Shown here in pieces: positions 25,101 to 33,229 of a DNA stretch of 64,000 nucleotides. The notes beneath the pieces are model-generated. The model saw only the letters and a program-made list of their open reading frames with translations, was not told where the DNA came from and did not search any database. The stretch's first letter is position 1, and each line of letters begins with the position of its first letter. Source of the DNA: Marinifilum fragile JCM 15579 (GTDB lineage: Bacteria > Bacteroidota > Bacteroidia > Bacteroidales > Marinifilaceae); the NCBI RefSeq assembly GCF_001310955.1, contig NZ_BAZX01000016.1:1-64000 (forward strand). The letters run 5' to 3'. A program made the translations under genes and the position numbers.

Positions 25101-26647
25101 TAGTCGTCCAGTCGTTTTTGCAGGCTCACTTCATCGGTACTCATGTTGTAGCTCACAAAGCCTTGGAACGATAAGGAAAAGAGCTGTTGTCGAACCTGGT
25201 TTAAAGGTTTTTTAATGTAATTGGCGTATTCTTCAGCAGTGAAAGTTTCTACATACATGTAGTCAGCAAACTTTCTAAGCAGCACCAGTGGGTTTTGTTC
25301 ATCCATTCCCTGTATTTGCATGAATCGGTTCATACGAAAATAGTTAGTAGACTCGAAGTGTGCCTGACGTTTGGTAGCACCTTTCATGCTGGTAAAATGC
25401 ATCATGTTTTCATCCAAACGCCAAACCAGCAAACCAAAATCCATAATCAGGTTGTGGTAGTTGTTGAAATATGGACTTTTTGAAATGCCTTCGTGATCGC
25501 GGAACAGGTTTAATTCTTTTTTTTCTGGAAAATATTTAAACAATAAACCAGGGTGATAGATTCTACATGTATCAATTAAGATCTCGATTTTGGTATCCTT
25601 ACCAGCAATTTGATTGTTTTGGAATGCAAAGTGTTCCGATTGAGCCACAAGGAACAGGGTATCGTTTCTCGAGATTTGAATCTCAGAAGGGTGTTCAGAA
25701 CTTCCTTTCCCGATAAATTTTGCTCCATGAATTGCAACTCCTCCTTTGTAGTTTACGTGTTCGTATATCTCGTCGATTTTAATTTCATGTTCGAAGGATT
25801 CAAATCGAGGATAAAGGGCTCCTTTTGGATCTTTGGTCTTGATTGCCTTCTCAATCAAACTCCCGTTAAGCGCATGGTCTGATAAATCAGGATTGAAATA
25901 TTGAACTGTATCGATGGCAAATGTTGATTTTGAAGCATCGATATGGTAGGAATCGAAGATTGCGTATTCTGTATTGATGTCTTTACCAGCTCGTTCCCAA
26001 CTAATTTTTCCTTTGTTCCCTTTCCACATTTTTTCGAACGGGAAGTAGGTTCCTTGGGTATTGTAAATGGTTGAAGTATCTCTTTGTGCGATACAAAGCA
26101 AATCGGCTTTATCGAATTCAATACTTAATTTTTCATCAAATATGTATTTGAACTGAGCATTTTTTGCTTTCCACTCTACTGCATACGATTTGTTAATGAT
26201 GCTGTCATTCAGTAGGTGTTGAGTTTGGATAAGAAAATCTTTGCTTTTGCTCAGTTTTACTTTTTTATTGCTTACATGTTGCAAAAAACCAGAATGCCAG
26301 TTGACGAAGTCACTTGCACTTCTGTTTTGCTGTTGAAACAGCATTAAGGTTTGAAAGTAGTTGTAAAAGTCAGGAAAAGATCTTGCTCTTTTTTGTAAGA
26401 GAATATCGCTGATTTGATATATTTTTTGTCTTTCGACTGATGTTAAATTAGGCGATAACCAAAATGTTGGAAATTGCTCGACAAATGCCTTACTTTCCTT
26501 TTTTTTACTTGGGTTATCCATAAATTTCAGGAACTCTTCCTGGAATTGAATGGAATCGTGAGGAAATGATTTTATAGACTGTCCAAATAAGTTGAACGAA
26601 CAAAAAAAAGCAGTTATAAGTAGTAGAGAACGAAGATTTATAGTCAT
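22175..26647 (-). CDS. Giant exported protein of unknown function, beta-strand rich
   Basis: From ATG 26647 the product is 1490 aa with a signal peptide (MTINLRSLLLITAFFCSFNLFGQ). An upstream ATG at 26695 would place 16 residues before the signal, so I reject it. The long middle part alternates short strands with recurring phrases such as DxxxxFNGxL/VxFDS, KGxLTYNEK and GSGSYTYK, resembling the stacked beta-repeats of LPS-transport or AsmA-like proteins (OstA-like). The C-terminus is basic (RSKKTKFLKRMNFK). I do not recognise a named domain. It is likely periplasmic or envelope-bound and stands alone between prmA and ywbE. Confidence 0.7.
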   Translation of the reverse strand: MTINLRSLLLITAFFCSFNLFGQSIKSFPHDSIQFQEEFLKFMDNPSKKKESKAFVEQFPTFWLSPNLTSVERQKIYQISDILLQKRARSFPDFYNYFQTLMLFQQQNRSASDFVNWHSGFLQHVSNKKVKLSKSKDFLIQTQHLLNDSIINKSYAVEWKAKNAQFKYIFDEKLSIEFDKADLLCIAQRDTSTIYNTQGTYFPFEKMWKGNKGKISWERAGKDINTEYAIFDSYHIDASKSTFAIDTVQYFNPDLSDHALNGSLIEKAIKTKDPKGALYPRFESFEHEIKIDEIYEHVNYKGGVAIHGAKFIGKGSSEHPSEIQISRNDTLFLVAQSEHFAFQNNQIAGKDTKIEILIDTCRIYHPGLLFKYFPEKKELNLFRDHEGISKSPYFNNYHNLIMDFGLLVWRLDENMMHFTSMKGATKRQAHFESTNYFRMNRFMQIQGMDEQNPLVLLRKFADYMYVETFTAEEYANYIKKPLNQVRQQLFSLSFQGFVSYNMSTDEVSLQKRLDDYIRSGMGRQDYDVIQFATQTGDKESDAIYFIGSSNLQINGVRQIAVSDSQNVVIFPKHRRIVLKKNRDFEFDGRLMAGLIDLHGEGFDFSYDNFKIDLKSIDSLQMNVVVDSLSKFGKRYTNLLGSVVENISGDLLIDDPNNKSGNKNFADYPIFNSVDSSYVYYDKPHIQDGVYKRDEFYFKVDPYTITNINNFDRSDIEFAGTFVSDSIFPTFREPLTIREDNSLGFEHITPEKGFSAYNKGVFTDTVFLSNQGLRGSGTVNYLVSETKSNDFIFRPEEMHTNAESFELKEHDTKMNNPEINGKQIYVQWFPYKDEMYVKSSALPLDMYQKLATLSGTLKITPNGITGMGNMELVNAEIESDYFTYNRNNILADSASFKILNADSTGYSFETESVNANIDFVSRTGAFDNTKADKKSIFPDNRYLSYINSFKWYMDEQIIDFGKEDEATLAALWQGGKIGDLDEKSLNTFVSIDPKQDSLSFVTPLARYDAMDNTISAKFVKSINVADAKLYPDSGNVDIAKGGRMETFRNAEVIADTINQFHRIYDATINVHGKNSYSGSGSYTYKTADNKEQLLTFDVIDVDSTGQTIALGNIPEEKAFTLSPYFDYKGKVKLEARDSALFFDGQAHIHNKCGQIEDNWLNFKSKIDPNEILIPVDLHAIDDDRLKLYNSFFLTNDSIHIYSSFLSRRIFYTDNVLLDAKGYLTYNEKLQAYQIAEKDKLRDPNVQGSMISFYQNNCNIKGEGKVDLGAELGQIKQVASGNIEHDLSSDIVTLDLIYGVDFFMNDQAMKIMENDFAKASLPISKLNKQNYTKKIAEIMGKAKAEKAMFTRDANGLYKELPKELKHTIYFNNLDFIWDKETKAYQSIGDIGIGNINGKQINKSVKGKVELDKKRSGNKLTIYLEIDKSTWYFFEYHHGVMFVRSSNDEFNTIVTETKEDKREFKDPLKKNPYSYIITQRSKKTKFLKRMNFK

Positions 26648-26768
26648 AGGTTTTTGTTTTTGCCAATCAGGAATTGTAATAAGGCAATTTAACAAATTTC
26701 TGGGAACAAATAATCAAACTCCAAATCCCAAAAACCAAATAGAATTTGAAGTTTGGAGCTTGGATTTT

Positions 26769-27611
26769 TTATGCTTGGGATTTGATATATTTCACCGCCA
26801 CCCAATTCTTATCTACTTTGTGGCTAATGTATTTCAATCCATTGTTTTCAGCTTCGGCTTGAATGTGTGGCAAATCTTCAGTATAAAAACCACTCATAAT
26901 CAACTCACCGTTTTCAGGCAAACAAGCTACGTAATGTTTCATGTCGTTCACCAAAATGTTTCGGTTGATGTTTGCTAACACCACATCGTAGGTTTTGCCT
27001 TCCAACAGAGCTGCATCACCTAGGAATACAGAAATGTTTTTGGCTTTGTTGTTCTTGATGTTTTCCAACGAGTTTTTGTATGGCCACTCATCAATGTCTA
27101 TGGCATCAACTCTTACGGCATTTCTTTTCGATGCTAAAATGGCCAATAAGCTGGTTCCACATCCCATATCCAACACTCTCTTGCCTTCAATTTCTGTTTC
27201 CAGGATGGTCTGTACCATTAGTGAAGTTGTAGAGTGGTGACCAGTACCAAATGACATTTTAGGATCAATTACGATATCATATGGAACCTTAGGTGTATCG
27301 GTATGGAATGATGCACGAATAACTACCTGATCGGAGATGATTACCGGTTGAAAATTAGATTCCCAAACAGCATTCCAATCTTGCGATTCAATAACTTCAT
27401 GCGAATAAGAGATGCTATGATTGGGAAGAAGGTTTACCGTTAATTCTTCCACTCTTTGCATGTCGAATAGAGGTGCCTGTATAAAAGCTTCAACAGTATC
27501 GTCGGTTTGTGTAAAGCTTTCGAAATCAATTTCTCCCAATTCTGCAATTAGAATGTCTGCAATGTCTTCGTCAAAGGGAGTTATCTGGCATTTTAGTTCT
27601 ATATAGTCCAT
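26769..27611 (-). CDS. prmA: Ribosomal protein L11 methyltransferase
   Basis: PrmA trimethylates ribosomal protein L11. The product (280 aa from ATG 27611, MDYIELKCQITPF) has the N-terminal substrate domain and the class I SAM domain: DPKMSFGTGHHSTT, VLDMGCGTSLLAILA, IDIDEWP and VLANINRNIL, the NPPY-like motif of this family. The ATG at 27677 would add 22 residues without family support. It follows tpiA on the same strand after a terminator. Confidence 0.94.
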   Translation of the reverse strand: MDYIELKCQITPFDEDIADILIAELGEIDFESFTQTDDTVEAFIQAPLFDMQRVEELTVNLLPNHSISYSHEVIESQDWNAVWESNFQPVIISDQVVIRASFHTDTPKVPYDIVIDPKMSFGTGHHSTTSLMVQTILETEIEGKRVLDMGCGTSLLAILASKRNAVRVDAIDIDEWPYKNSLENIKNNKAKNISVFLGDAALLEGKTYDVVLANINRNILVNDMKHYVACLPENGELIMSGFYTEDLPHIQAEAENNGLKYISHKVDKNWVAVKYIKSQA

Positions 27612-27659
27612 CTGTTTTAATAGTTTATTTGTTGTTGCAAGGTATGCTTTAAGTGTAGA

Positions 27660-27693
27660 AAAAACAAAAGCCGACACTCTTTGTATCGGCCTT
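27660..27693 (-). terminator. Hairpin terminator after tpiA
   Basis: Read on the minus strand, AAGGCCGA pairs with TCGGCTTT around a loop of about ten bases, followed by a T-rich run (TTTTGTTTTTTC). It lies between tpiA and prmA and may be leaky, since prmA follows closely. Confidence 0.65.
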
Positions 27694-27713
27694 TATTTTA
27701 TATTATTCTGTTC

Positions 27714-28469
27714 TTAGAATGCAGTAATAATTCCCATGAAGTCTTCTGCGTTAAGAGAAGCACCACCAATTAAACCACCATCTACATCTTCATTTTCGAA
27801 CAATTCTTTTGCGTTAGAAGGCTTACAGCTACCACCGTAAAGAATAGAAGTGTTGTTTGCAACTTCTTCACCGTATTGTTCTACTAAAGTTTTACGGATG
27901 AAAGCGTGCATTTCCTGAGCTTGATCAGAAGAAGCAGTTACACCTGTACCAATTGCCCAAACTGGTTCGTATGCCAATACAACTTTTCCGAATTCTTCAG
28001 CTGACAAGTGGAATAAACCTTCAGCGATTTGGCTCTTTACAACCTCGAAGTGCTTTTCAGCTTCGCGTTCTTCCAAAACCTCACCAATACAGAAAATTGG
28101 AGCTAGACCATTTTCAAGAGTTAGGTTTACTTTTTTCACCAAAATCTCATTGGTTTCACCGTAATATGTTCTTCTTTCCGAGTGACCAAGGATTACATAT
28201 TTGCTACCAGTTGATTTGATCATAGAAGCTGAGATTTCACCAGTGTAAGCACCGCTTTTTTCGTCGGCACAGTTTTGTGCAGCAACAGCGATTTTTTCAC
28301 TTACAACTTTATTCACTTCAGTAAGGTGAATAAAAGGAGTACCGATAACAACATCTACATCATTGATCTCTGTGTTTTCTACTAGATCATTGATTTGTCC
28401 AGCCAACTCAATACCTTCCTCAAGAGTATTGTTCATTTTCCAGTTTCCTGCAACAATTTTTCTTCTCAT
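27714..28469 (-). CDS. tpiA: Triosephosphate isomerase
   Basis: TpiA interconverts dihydroxyacetone phosphate and glyceraldehyde 3-phosphate. The protein (251 aa from ATG 28469) begins [14 protein letters not shown] with the catalytic Lys, then VILGHSERR (catalytic His), [13 protein letters not shown] (catalytic Glu and mobile loop) and ILYGGSCKP. An alternative start at 28481 (MITIM) would overlap the DoxX gene stop by ATGA, so translational coupling is possible. Last gene of the DUF1599-DoxX-tpiA group. Confidence 0.96.
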   Translation of the reverse strand: MRRKIVAGNWKMNNTLEEGIELAGQINDLVENTEINDVDVVIGTPFIHLTEVNKVVSEKIAVAAQNCADEKSGAYTGEISASMIKSTGSKYVILGHSERRTYYGETNEILVKKVNLTLENGLAPIFCIGEVLEEREAEKHFEVVKSQIAEGLFHLSAEEFGKVVLAYEPVWAIGTGVTASSDQAQEMHAFIRKTLVEQYGEEVANNTSILYGGSCKPSNAKELFENEDVDGGLIGGASLNAEDFMGIITAF

Positions 28470-28477
28470 AATTGTAA

Positions 28478-29716
28478 TCATTTTCTTGCTTTTGATTTTC
28501 TGCCAACTAATAAGAACAAGCAGATTAGCAACAGCAAAGTTGAAGTAATACTAATAAATACTAGTTTGATATTTAATTTTTGATGTTTCGTAATTGAATG
28601 TGCTGCCAAGTCACCTTTTAGCTCTTCAACAGCAGGGAAATCATTGTAATGCCATTTGTCCAGAATGGTTCCGTTTTTAATCAGAATTAATCCCGGATTT
28701 GATCTTACAATTGTTTTCACCTGAATTTCATCAGTATTGTAAAATTCAATTGGCAATTCACGACTTGCTTTAAAATTTTCACATTCCTGTGTTCCGGAAG
28801 CGGTTAAAACAATAAAGGAGTAGCCTTTTTCCAAAGCGAACATTGCCAGCTCCTTTATTTTAGGAAGACTTTTCTCATTCAGTTTATCAATTTCTTTCGA
28901 TACCAAAATGAAAGTGTAATTTTCATCATGCAATACCTGATCGGTAATATCTCCTTCGGTATCATTTGAAATCGAGAAATCGTGAATTGGAGGCGTGTAA
29001 CCTTCCTTAATTTTGATCTGTTCCGAGTCAACAAACACCCAAGTACTATCTTGCCAAGGATAATTGGTTTCATCAAACTCTTTCACAACACCATCTTTTT
29101 CATACTTCAGAATGCTCTGGTATTCGTCGGCAGGAGCTCCATCGGGTATAATCATACCATCACTGATGTTTGCACCAATGTGATAGGGTCTGAAATCAAT
29201 AATTGGCAAATGTTTGTAGGAATAAAGTGAAATTCCGACTGAGAAAACAATCGAGAAAGCAACAAGTAAGTTTTGTTCCCATAAAGGATATGATTTCTCT
29301 TTTTGTTTTCTGCTAAAAAACAAAAGCAGTGTAAGAGCAAGAATAATTACATTCTTTCCAAAGGTTTCCCAGTTACTAAGAATTAAAGCATCACCAAAGC
29401 AACCACAATCTGTAACCGGGTTGGTTATTGCCAAAACCAAAGTTAGTGGTGTAAAAATGCCCATAAATATGATAGCACCCCAAGCAGAAAGTTGCTTTCT
29501 TGCATTGAAAACAAGAGCTAAACCAACGGCAAATTCCAATGTTGATAAAAGAATTGCCAAAGGGAATGCTAGCGAAGTAAGTGCATCCAATCCAAATGCA
29601 GTAAAATAATCGGTGAATTTATAGGTCGATCCCATTGGATCAACTGCTTTTACAAATCCGCTGAAAATGAAAATTAAGCCAACAATCAGACGGCTGAAAA
29701 ATCGAATTAAACTCAT
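28478..29716 (-). CDS. DoxX-like BT_3928 family membrane protein with thioredoxin-like C-terminal part
   Basis: The 412-aa protein starts with four DoxX/MauE-type helices ([22 protein letters not shown], then [13 protein letters not shown] with a CGC motif, typical of MauE/DoxX redox partners). Residues about 170-370 are extracytoplasmic and end in a thioredoxin-like region ([37 protein letters not shown]). A final helix and basic tail return to the cytosol. The set with DUF1599 upstream and tpiA downstream recurs in Bacteroidales. Electron-transfer role is inferred. Confidence 0.85.
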   Translation of the reverse strand: MSLIRFFSRLIVGLIFIFSGFVKAVDPMGSTYKFTDYFTAFGLDALTSLAFPLAILLSTLEFAVGLALVFNARKQLSAWGAIIFMGIFTPLTLVLAITNPVTDCGCFGDALILSNWETFGKNVIILALTLLLFFSRKQKEKSYPLWEQNLLVAFSIVFSVGISLYSYKHLPIIDFRPYHIGANISDGMIIPDGAPADEYQSILKYEKDGVVKEFDETNYPWQDSTWVFVDSEQIKIKEGYTPPIHDFSISNDTEGDITDQVLHDENYTFILVSKEIDKLNEKSLPKIKELAMFALEKGYSFIVLTASGTQECENFKASRELPIEFYNTDEIQVKTIVRSNPGLILIKNGTILDKWHYNDFPAVEELKGDLAAHSITKHQKLNIKLVFISITSTLLLLICLFLLVGRKSKARK

Positions 29717-29731
29717 TTGATTTTGGATTTA

Positions 29732-30274
29732 TTAGGCGTTTTCAAATTCAATTTTAATCAGACCAAAAACCGAATAATTAATCATATCAAAATAATTGGC
29801 ATCTATTCCTTCAGAAATTATGGTCTTTCCCTGATTGTCTTCAATTTGTTTTGTACGATTAATCTTCATTAAAATCAAATCAGTGAAAGAACTTACCCTC
29901 ATACTTCTCCAAGCTTCATCGTAATCGTGGTTTTTCGCTTCCATCAATTCTTTTGCTTCCTTAAAGTATTTCTGATACAGTTCCAATGCTTTATCATGAT
30001 CCATTTCTTCATCAGAAGTTCCTAGTTCCAACTGAATGATTCCCATGATTGCATAATTCACAATACCAATAAATTCTGAACGAATATCATCTTCTATTTT
30101 ACTAGTTCCTTTTGTTTCAATGCTTCTAATACGCTGTGCCTTGATGTAGATTTGGTCAGTCATGGAACTTGGGCGAAGAATTCTCCAGGCTGTTCCATAG
30201 TCTTGCATTTTTTTTGTGAAGATATCCGTACAGATTTCAATAATATGATTGTACTGTTGGTCTGTGTTATTCAT
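29732..30274 (-). CDS. DUF1599 protein with internal duplication
   Basis: The 180-aa protein contains two similar halves: KKMQDYGTAWRILRPSSMTD at 18-40 and KNHDYDEAWRSMRVSSFTD at 108-130, each followed by an Ile/Arg-rich helix and NYAIMGIIQLEL or NYSVFGLIKIEF. This matches DUF1599, a putative nucleotide-modification-associated helical domain. First gene of the operon leading to the DoxX protein and tpiA, divergent from folP. Molecular function unknown. Confidence 0.9.
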   Translation of the reverse strand: MNNTDQQYNHIIEICTDIFTKKMQDYGTAWRILRPSSMTDQIYIKAQRIRSIETKGTSKIEDDIRSEFIGIVNYAIMGIIQLELGTSDEEMDHDKALELYQKYFKEAKELMEAKNHDYDEAWRSMRVSSFTDLILMKINRTKQIEDNQGKTIISEGIDANYFDMINYSVFGLIKIEFENA

Positions 30275-30412
30275 AGTTTATTTTAGAAATTTTCCCGTAA
30301 AAGTACTAAATAAGGCAAAGCCATGGTATTTTATTTTACTTTTGCTTGTATTTGATCACTCAAATTGCTTATGCAAAATTAAAAAACTAATTGTTTTAAC
30401 AGCGATATTCCT

Positions 30413-31246
30413 ATGATTAAGTGTGGTAATCATTCAATAAATTTTGAAACTCCTTTGGTAATGGGGATTCTAAATATTACTCCAGACTCATTTTATGATG
30501 GTGGAAGTTATACCAATGAGAAAACTATTTTAAACCGAGCAGAGAAGATTCTTTCGGAGGGTGCAGATATAATCGATATTGGAGCATTTTCTACACGACC
30601 AGGTGCTGAAGATGTTAGTGAAGCAGAAGAGTACAATAGAATGACTTTGGCTGTAAAGGCAATTAGAAATGAGTTCCCTCAGGCAATTCTATCTATTGAT
30701 ACTTTTAGGGCAAACATTGCAAAGAGCATTGTAAATGAATTTGGAGCTTGTTTAATCAATGATATCTCGGGAGGAACTATGGATGAGAATATGTTTGAAA
30801 CCATTGGAGAACTTCAAGTTCCATACATCATGATGCATATTAAAGGAACCCCCCAAACCATGCAGAAGAATCCTTATTACAATGATTTAATTGGTGAGAT
30901 TAAGACTTTTTTTGAGGAGAGAATTATGAAGCTTAATCATTATGGAGTAAAGGATGTGATTCTGGATCCTGGTTTTGGTTTTGGAAAAACATTGGAGCAC
31001 AATTACGAAATTGTAGCACGATTAAATGATTTTTCTGATTTTAATTTGCCGATTTTAGCTGGTTTGTCAAGAAAATCTATGATTTACAAATACCTTGGAG
31101 GTACGCCTGATTCAAGCCTAAATGGAACTACTGCATTAAATATGATGTGTTTGGAGAATGGAGCAGATATTCTGCGTGTTCATGACGTGAAAGAGGCTGT
31201 AGAATGCGTAAAACTGCATAATATGATCAAATCACAATTGAAATAA
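30413..31246 (+). CDS. folP: Dihydropteroate synthase
   Basis: FolP joins p-aminobenzoate to dihydropterin pyrophosphate in folate synthesis. The 277-aa protein has both signatures: VMGILNITPDSFYDGG, and DIIDIGAFSTRPGAEDVS; also INDISGGTMD, MMHIKGTPQTMQ, LDPGFGFGKTLEHNYE and GLSRKSMI. Normal length. It is followed 53 bp later by cdaA, a pairing conserved in Bacteroidota. Confidence 0.96.
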   Translation: MIKCGNHSINFETPLVMGILNITPDSFYDGGSYTNEKTILNRAEKILSEGADIIDIGAFSTRPGAEDVSEAEEYNRMTLAVKAIRNEFPQAILSIDTFRANIAKSIVNEFGACLINDISGGTMDENMFETIGELQVPYIMMHIKGTPQTMQKNPYYNDLIGEIKTFFEERIMKLNHYGVKDVILDPGFGFGKTLEHNYEIVARLNDFSDFNLPILAGLSRKSMIYKYLGGTPDSSLNGTTALNMMCLENGADILRVHDVKEAVECVKLHNMIKSQLK

Positions 31247-31299
31247 TAAATTTTCATATAAAATTGTAATTTTGTTAATAGACCGAATTTAAATATATA

Positions 31300-32091
31300 A
31301 TGATCACTGCTTTTATCACTCTTGGACTTTTCGATATTCTGGATATTCTTTTGGTAGCATTTCTTTTGTATCAAGTTTACCTTCTGATTAGAGGAACAGT
31401 TGCCATCAATATTTTTGTGGGATTATTTCTATTCTACTTAACATGGATGTTCGTTCGTGCTCTTAATATGGAGTTGTTGAGTACCATTTTGGGGCAATTT
31501 ATCGGAGTTGGTGTAATTGCTTTGATTATTGTTTTTCAGCCAGAAATAAGGAAGTTTTTACTCATTCTGGGTTCTAGGTACAATATTAATCAGAAGTTTA
31601 GTTTAGAGAATTGGTTTGGAAAAGACGAGGTTGGATTCGAAAAACAAGAAATTGCATCAATTGTTTCGGCATGTGAACACATGTCTAAATCGAAAACTGG
31701 AGCCTTAATTGTAATTGCAAAGAATTCCGATTTGCAGCCATATGCTGAAACAGGGAAGATTGTAAATTCAAGAGTTTCCGGAACCTTGTTGGAGTCAATA
31801 TTCTTTAAAAATTCTCCTTTACATGATGGAGCGGTAATCATTGCCAATAATAGAATTCTTGCTGCTCGCTGTATTTTGCCGGTTACGGATAGTACTAATA
31901 TTCCTGGAAGTTTGGGCTTACGACATCGTGCTGCCATTGGAATGAGCCAGGCAACAGATTCGCATGTGATAACAGTTTCTGAAGAAACGGGGAATATCTC
32001 TTACATTATGGGTGGAAATATTAAAGTACGAATTACTGGTGCCGATTTGAAGAAATTTTTAGCAGGAGATTACTCTGGATTTATCGTTTGA
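31300..32091 (+). CDS. cdaA: Diadenylate cyclase CdaA (c-di-AMP synthase)
   Basis: CdaA makes c-di-AMP from two ATP at the membrane. The 263-aa protein has three hydrophobic helices in residues 1-80 and a DAC domain with the catalytic motifs SPLHDGAVII and LGLRHRAAIGMSQATDS, followed by SEETGNISYI. No CdaR-like gene follows, as in Gram-positives. It follows folP. Confidence 0.95.
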   Translation: MITAFITLGLFDILDILLVAFLLYQVYLLIRGTVAINIFVGLFLFYLTWMFVRALNMELLSTILGQFIGVGVIALIIVFQPEIRKFLLILGSRYNINQKFSLENWFGKDEVGFEKQEIASIVSACEHMSKSKTGALIVIAKNSDLQPYAETGKIVNSRVSGTLLESIFFKNSPLHDGAVIIANNRILAARCILPVTDSTNIPGSLGLRHRAAIGMSQATDSHVITVSEETGNISYIMGGNIKVRITGADLKKFLAGDYSGFIV

Positions 32092-32157
32092 ATCAATTCA
32101 TCTAAATCCTGATGATTACCTGAACCATTTGGTAACAGAAAGAAAAATTCAAAGCAG

Positions 32158-33012
32158 ATGAAAATTGCAATATCAGGAAGTAATGGATTGGTAGGTTCAC
32201 ATTTATGTGATTACTTACAAGCTGAACTTGGAGCCGAGATTTTAAAAATTACCAGGGAAAGATTGTATGGAGATGCAAAATCTTTGGCAACATTGCTTAA
32301 CGGTGCAAATGTAATTATTCATCTTTCGGGAGCATCAATTCTTTCAAGGTGGACCAAAAGAAGAAAAAAAATACTTCGCGAAAGTCGTGTAGAAACGACT
32401 AAAAACCTATGTAAAGCAGTTGCTTTGCTTGAAAATAAGCCCAAACAATTTATTTGTACATCGGCTGCTGGAATATACAATTGCAGAGATCAGCATTCAG
32501 AGGAAAGTATAGCATATTCTTATGATTTTTTAGGTAGAATTTGCATTGAATGGGAACAGGCAGCAATGGAAATGCAAAAACTGGAAGTAGCAACAACAAT
32601 ATTTAGACTAGGAGTAGTTTTAAGTGAACAAGGAGGAATTGTTCAAAAATCATTGCCATTTTTCAAATTAGGAATTGGAGGTCGTTTGGGATCGGGCAAG
32701 CAAATGTTCCCATTTATCCATATTGATGATTTGATGAAGGCATATGGCTTTGTAATTAAAGCAAAATCTGAAGGAATTTACAATTTAGTTGCTCCGGAAA
32801 GTATCAATAATGGTGATTTCACGAAATTGATGGCAAAAACAGTAAAACGACCTGCATTTTGTCATGTACCAACATTCATTTTGAGGATATTACTTGGTGA
32901 GGCTTCTACTGTTCTGTTAAATGGGCAAACCGTTCTTCCGAATCGCCTGAAAAAAGAGGGATTTGAGTATAAATATTTAACACTTGATGAAGCTCTTCGT
33001 GCTCTTATCTAG
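32158..33012 (+). CDS. TIGR01777 family epimerase/oxidoreductase
   Basis: The 284-aa protein belongs to the extended SDR (YfcH-like) family: an N-terminal nucleotide-binding motif ISGSNGLVGSHLCDYL, VIHLSGASILSRWTKRRKK, the VETTKNLCKAV helix, FICTSAAGIY, the FRLGVVLSEQGG strand, and FPFIHIDDLMKAY. Normal length. Substrate is unknown. It follows cdaA by 66 bp. Confidence 0.92.
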   Translation: MKIAISGSNGLVGSHLCDYLQAELGAEILKITRERLYGDAKSLATLLNGANVIIHLSGASILSRWTKRRKKILRESRVETTKNLCKAVALLENKPKQFICTSAAGIYNCRDQHSEESIAYSYDFLGRICIEWEQAAMEMQKLEVATTIFRLGVVLSEQGGIVQKSLPFFKLGIGGRLGSGKQMFPFIHIDDLMKAYGFVIKAKSEGIYNLVAPESINNGDFTKLMAKTVKRPAFCHVPTFILRILLGEASTVLLNGQTVLPNRLKKEGFEYKYLTLDEALRALI

Positions 33013-33033
33013 AGTTTTAGTTTGAAAACTTGA

Positions 33034-33049
33034 TAACCATTTTCGGATA
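33034..33049. promoter_or_regulatory. Near-match to the TATCC-N6-GGATA palindrome upstream of the sensor kinase
   Basis: TAACCATTTTCGGATA differs at two of 16 positions from the reverse complement of the exact site at 37226. It lies about 180 bp before the hybrid kinase start, so the paired regulator might control its own operon. Confidence 0.4.
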
Positions 33050-33229
33050 GTTGACCAAGAATTTAGTACTTCTCAAGGAGTATTATGCATTGTTAATCAC
33101 AATAGCATTGATTTTTAGACGTATTCGTTTTAATTTTGATTAAACAAGAATAATGGAATAAAAGAGAAACTCCCTATTTAGGGGATTTTTTTTCTATATA
33201 TCGTTTTAGTTAAGATTAATCAGTAGCGT